Assembly (NCBI GenBank): GCA_032160545.1 | Contig: JAVHVN010000044.1 | Location: forward strand, 1-64,000 | DNA: 64,000 nt | Direction of reading: 5' to 3' | From: DATGFB01 sp032160545 | GTDB taxonomy: Bacteria > Actinomycetota > Actinomycetes > Mycobacteriales > Jatrophihabitantaceae | In this document: positions 63,210 to 64,000 of the stretch, piece after piece | How the letters are laid out: every line of letters begins with the position of its first letter | Numbering within the stretch: position 1 is the stretch's first letter | Program-made: the position numbers and the translations under genes | Notes under the pieces: model-generated | What the model was told of the DNA's origin: nothing | The model's input: the letters and a program-made list of their open reading frames with translations, nothing else | Database searches by the model: none

Positions 63210-64000
63210 ATGCAGACCACCAGCGATGTCGTCGTCGTCGGCGCCGGCCCGGTCGGCGCGGCGATCGCGTGGCGGTGCGCGCAGCGCGGGCTGACCGTGA
63301 CCGTGGTGGACCCGGATCCCGGCCGCGGCGCGTGGCGCACGGCCGCGGGCATGCTCGCACCGGTCACCGAGCTGCACTACGCCGAGACCGCATTGTTGCG
63401 GCTCAACCTGGACTCGGCGCGCCGCTACCCCGACTTCTGCGCCGAGCTGACCGACGGCACCGGCCTGCCCACCGGCTACGCGCCCACCGGCACGGTGTCG
63501 ATCGCCTGGGACGCGGCCGACCACGCGGGCCTGCGCGACCTTCAGGCGTTCGCGACGACGCTCGGCCTCACCAGTGAGCTGCTCGGGCCTCGAGACGTGC
63601 GCCGCCTCGAGCCGGCCCTCGCGCCGGGCTTCGCCGGCGGCCTGCTTGCGCCGCACGACCATCAGGTCGACCCACGTCTGCTCCACGCCGCGCTGGTCGC
63701 GGCCGGGACCCGCGCGGGGGTTCGCGTCGTCCGTGGTGAGGCGGCGGTGACGACGTCCGCGGGGCGGACAACCGGGGTCCGGATCGGCGACGGCAGCGCG
63801 CTGCCGGCCGGCTGCGTCGTCCTGGCCGCGGGCGCGTGGAGCGGCACGGTGGCAGGCGTACCGGACGAGGCCCGGCCGCGGGTCCGCCCGGTCAAGGGCC
63901 AGACCATTCGATTGCGCACGGACCCGCCCACGCTGACCCGCATCGTGCGGGGGACGGTACGGGGCAACCCCGTCTACCTGGTCCCGCGGCACGGGGGCGA
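63210..64000 (+). CDS. thiO: Glycine oxidase ThiO, N-terminal part (3' end outside window)
   Basis: FAD enzyme (DAO family) oxidising glycine to dehydroglycine for the thiamin thiazole ring. 263 codons are present of about 370. FAD-binding VVVVGAGPVGAAIAW at residues 7-21, then AAGMLAPVTEL, and the family segments LAPHDHQVDPRLLHAALV and RPVKGQTIRL. The frame is open to the last base. Preceded by the TPP riboswitch; thiS/thiG would be expected downstream as in other actinobacteria. Confidence 0.93.
   Translation, partial: MQTTSDVVVVGAGPVGAAIAWRCAQRGLTVTVVDPDPGRGAWRTAAGMLAPVTELHYAETALLRLNLDSARRYPDFCAELTDGTGLPTGYAPTGTVSIAWDAADHAGLRDLQAFATTLGLTSELLGPRDVRRLEPALAPGFAGGLLAPHDHQVDPRLLHAALVAAGTRAGVRVVRGEAAVTTSAGRTTGVRIGDGSALPAGCVVLAAGAWSGTVAGVPDEARPRVRPVKGQTIRLRTDPPTLTRIVRGTVRGNPVYLVPRHGG

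Overview
The window is about 70 percent G+C and almost fully coding, with short gaps, frequent GTG starts and many 1-8 bp gene overlaps. It carries sufR-type Fe-S regulation, mycothione reductase, whiA, rbpA, opcA and a likely F420-dependent oxidoreductase. Together these point to a chromosomal segment of a mycolate-lacking or generic high-GC actinobacterium; genus and order cannot be fixed from this alone. No rRNA, tRNA, CRISPR array, IS element or prophage was seen, and no gap between genes exceeds 300 bases.

Layout. 1-6.8 kb: end of aconitase (acnA), then a XylFGH-type sugar ABC importer with a ROK repressor. 6.9-8.4 kb: a small membrane protein and a kinase-like protein. 8.4-13.3 kb: an ABC exporter, an enoyl-CoA hydratase relative, a tiny HTH protein and an ABC-F ATPase. 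13.4-14.0 kb: a decayed zinc-metallopeptidase gene. 14.0-20.5 kb: the complete SUF Fe-S operon sufR-B-D-C-S-U-T plus a DUF3817 gene. 20.6-27.0 kb: acyltransferase, ABC-2 transporter, haem A synthase ctaA, DUF445, ATP-grasp and haem O synthase ctaB. 27.2-33.9 kb: pentose phosphate operon tkt-tal-zwf-opcA-pgl. 33.9-37.6 kb: rbpA, secG and the glycolytic genes tpiA-pgk-gap. 37.6-39.0 kb: two inserted genes (EEP phosphatase, nucleotidyltransferase). 39-43.9 kb: whiA-yvcK-rapZ-uvrC. 43.9-51 kb: adenosine or aminodeoxyfutalosine deaminase, uvrA, an F420/PPOX protein, ung and proS. 51-54.4 kb: mycothione reductase, an MBL hydrolase and a ZIP metal transporter behind an iron box. 54.4-58.3 kb: dedA-uppP facing blaI-M56-ROK. 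58.2-61.6 kb: two tandem L,D-transpeptidase-like proteins, ABM, PAP2 and VOC proteins. 61.6-64 kb: thiamin genes thiD, thiE and thiO, the last behind a TPP riboswitch and cut by the window end.

How it fits together. Most of the window is the conserved actinobacterial central-metabolism block (acn, ABC-F, suf, cta, tkt/zwf, gap/pgk/tpi, whiA/uvrC) in the order I recall from mycobacteria, with lineage-specific insertions. The most interesting parts are regulatory. A DtxR/IdeR-type box lies directly before the ZIP gene. A BlaI-type palindrome lies between a dedA-uppP pair (undecaprenyl-phosphate recycling) and a BlaI-M56-ROK operon, suggesting envelope-stress control of lipid-carrier recycling. 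Two overlapping back-to-back -10 elements serve thiE and the riboswitch-controlled thiO. About seventeen genes have a -10-like hexamer ending 6-8 nt before the start codon, as expected for leaderless mRNAs. I found no clearly undescribed defence or mobile system.
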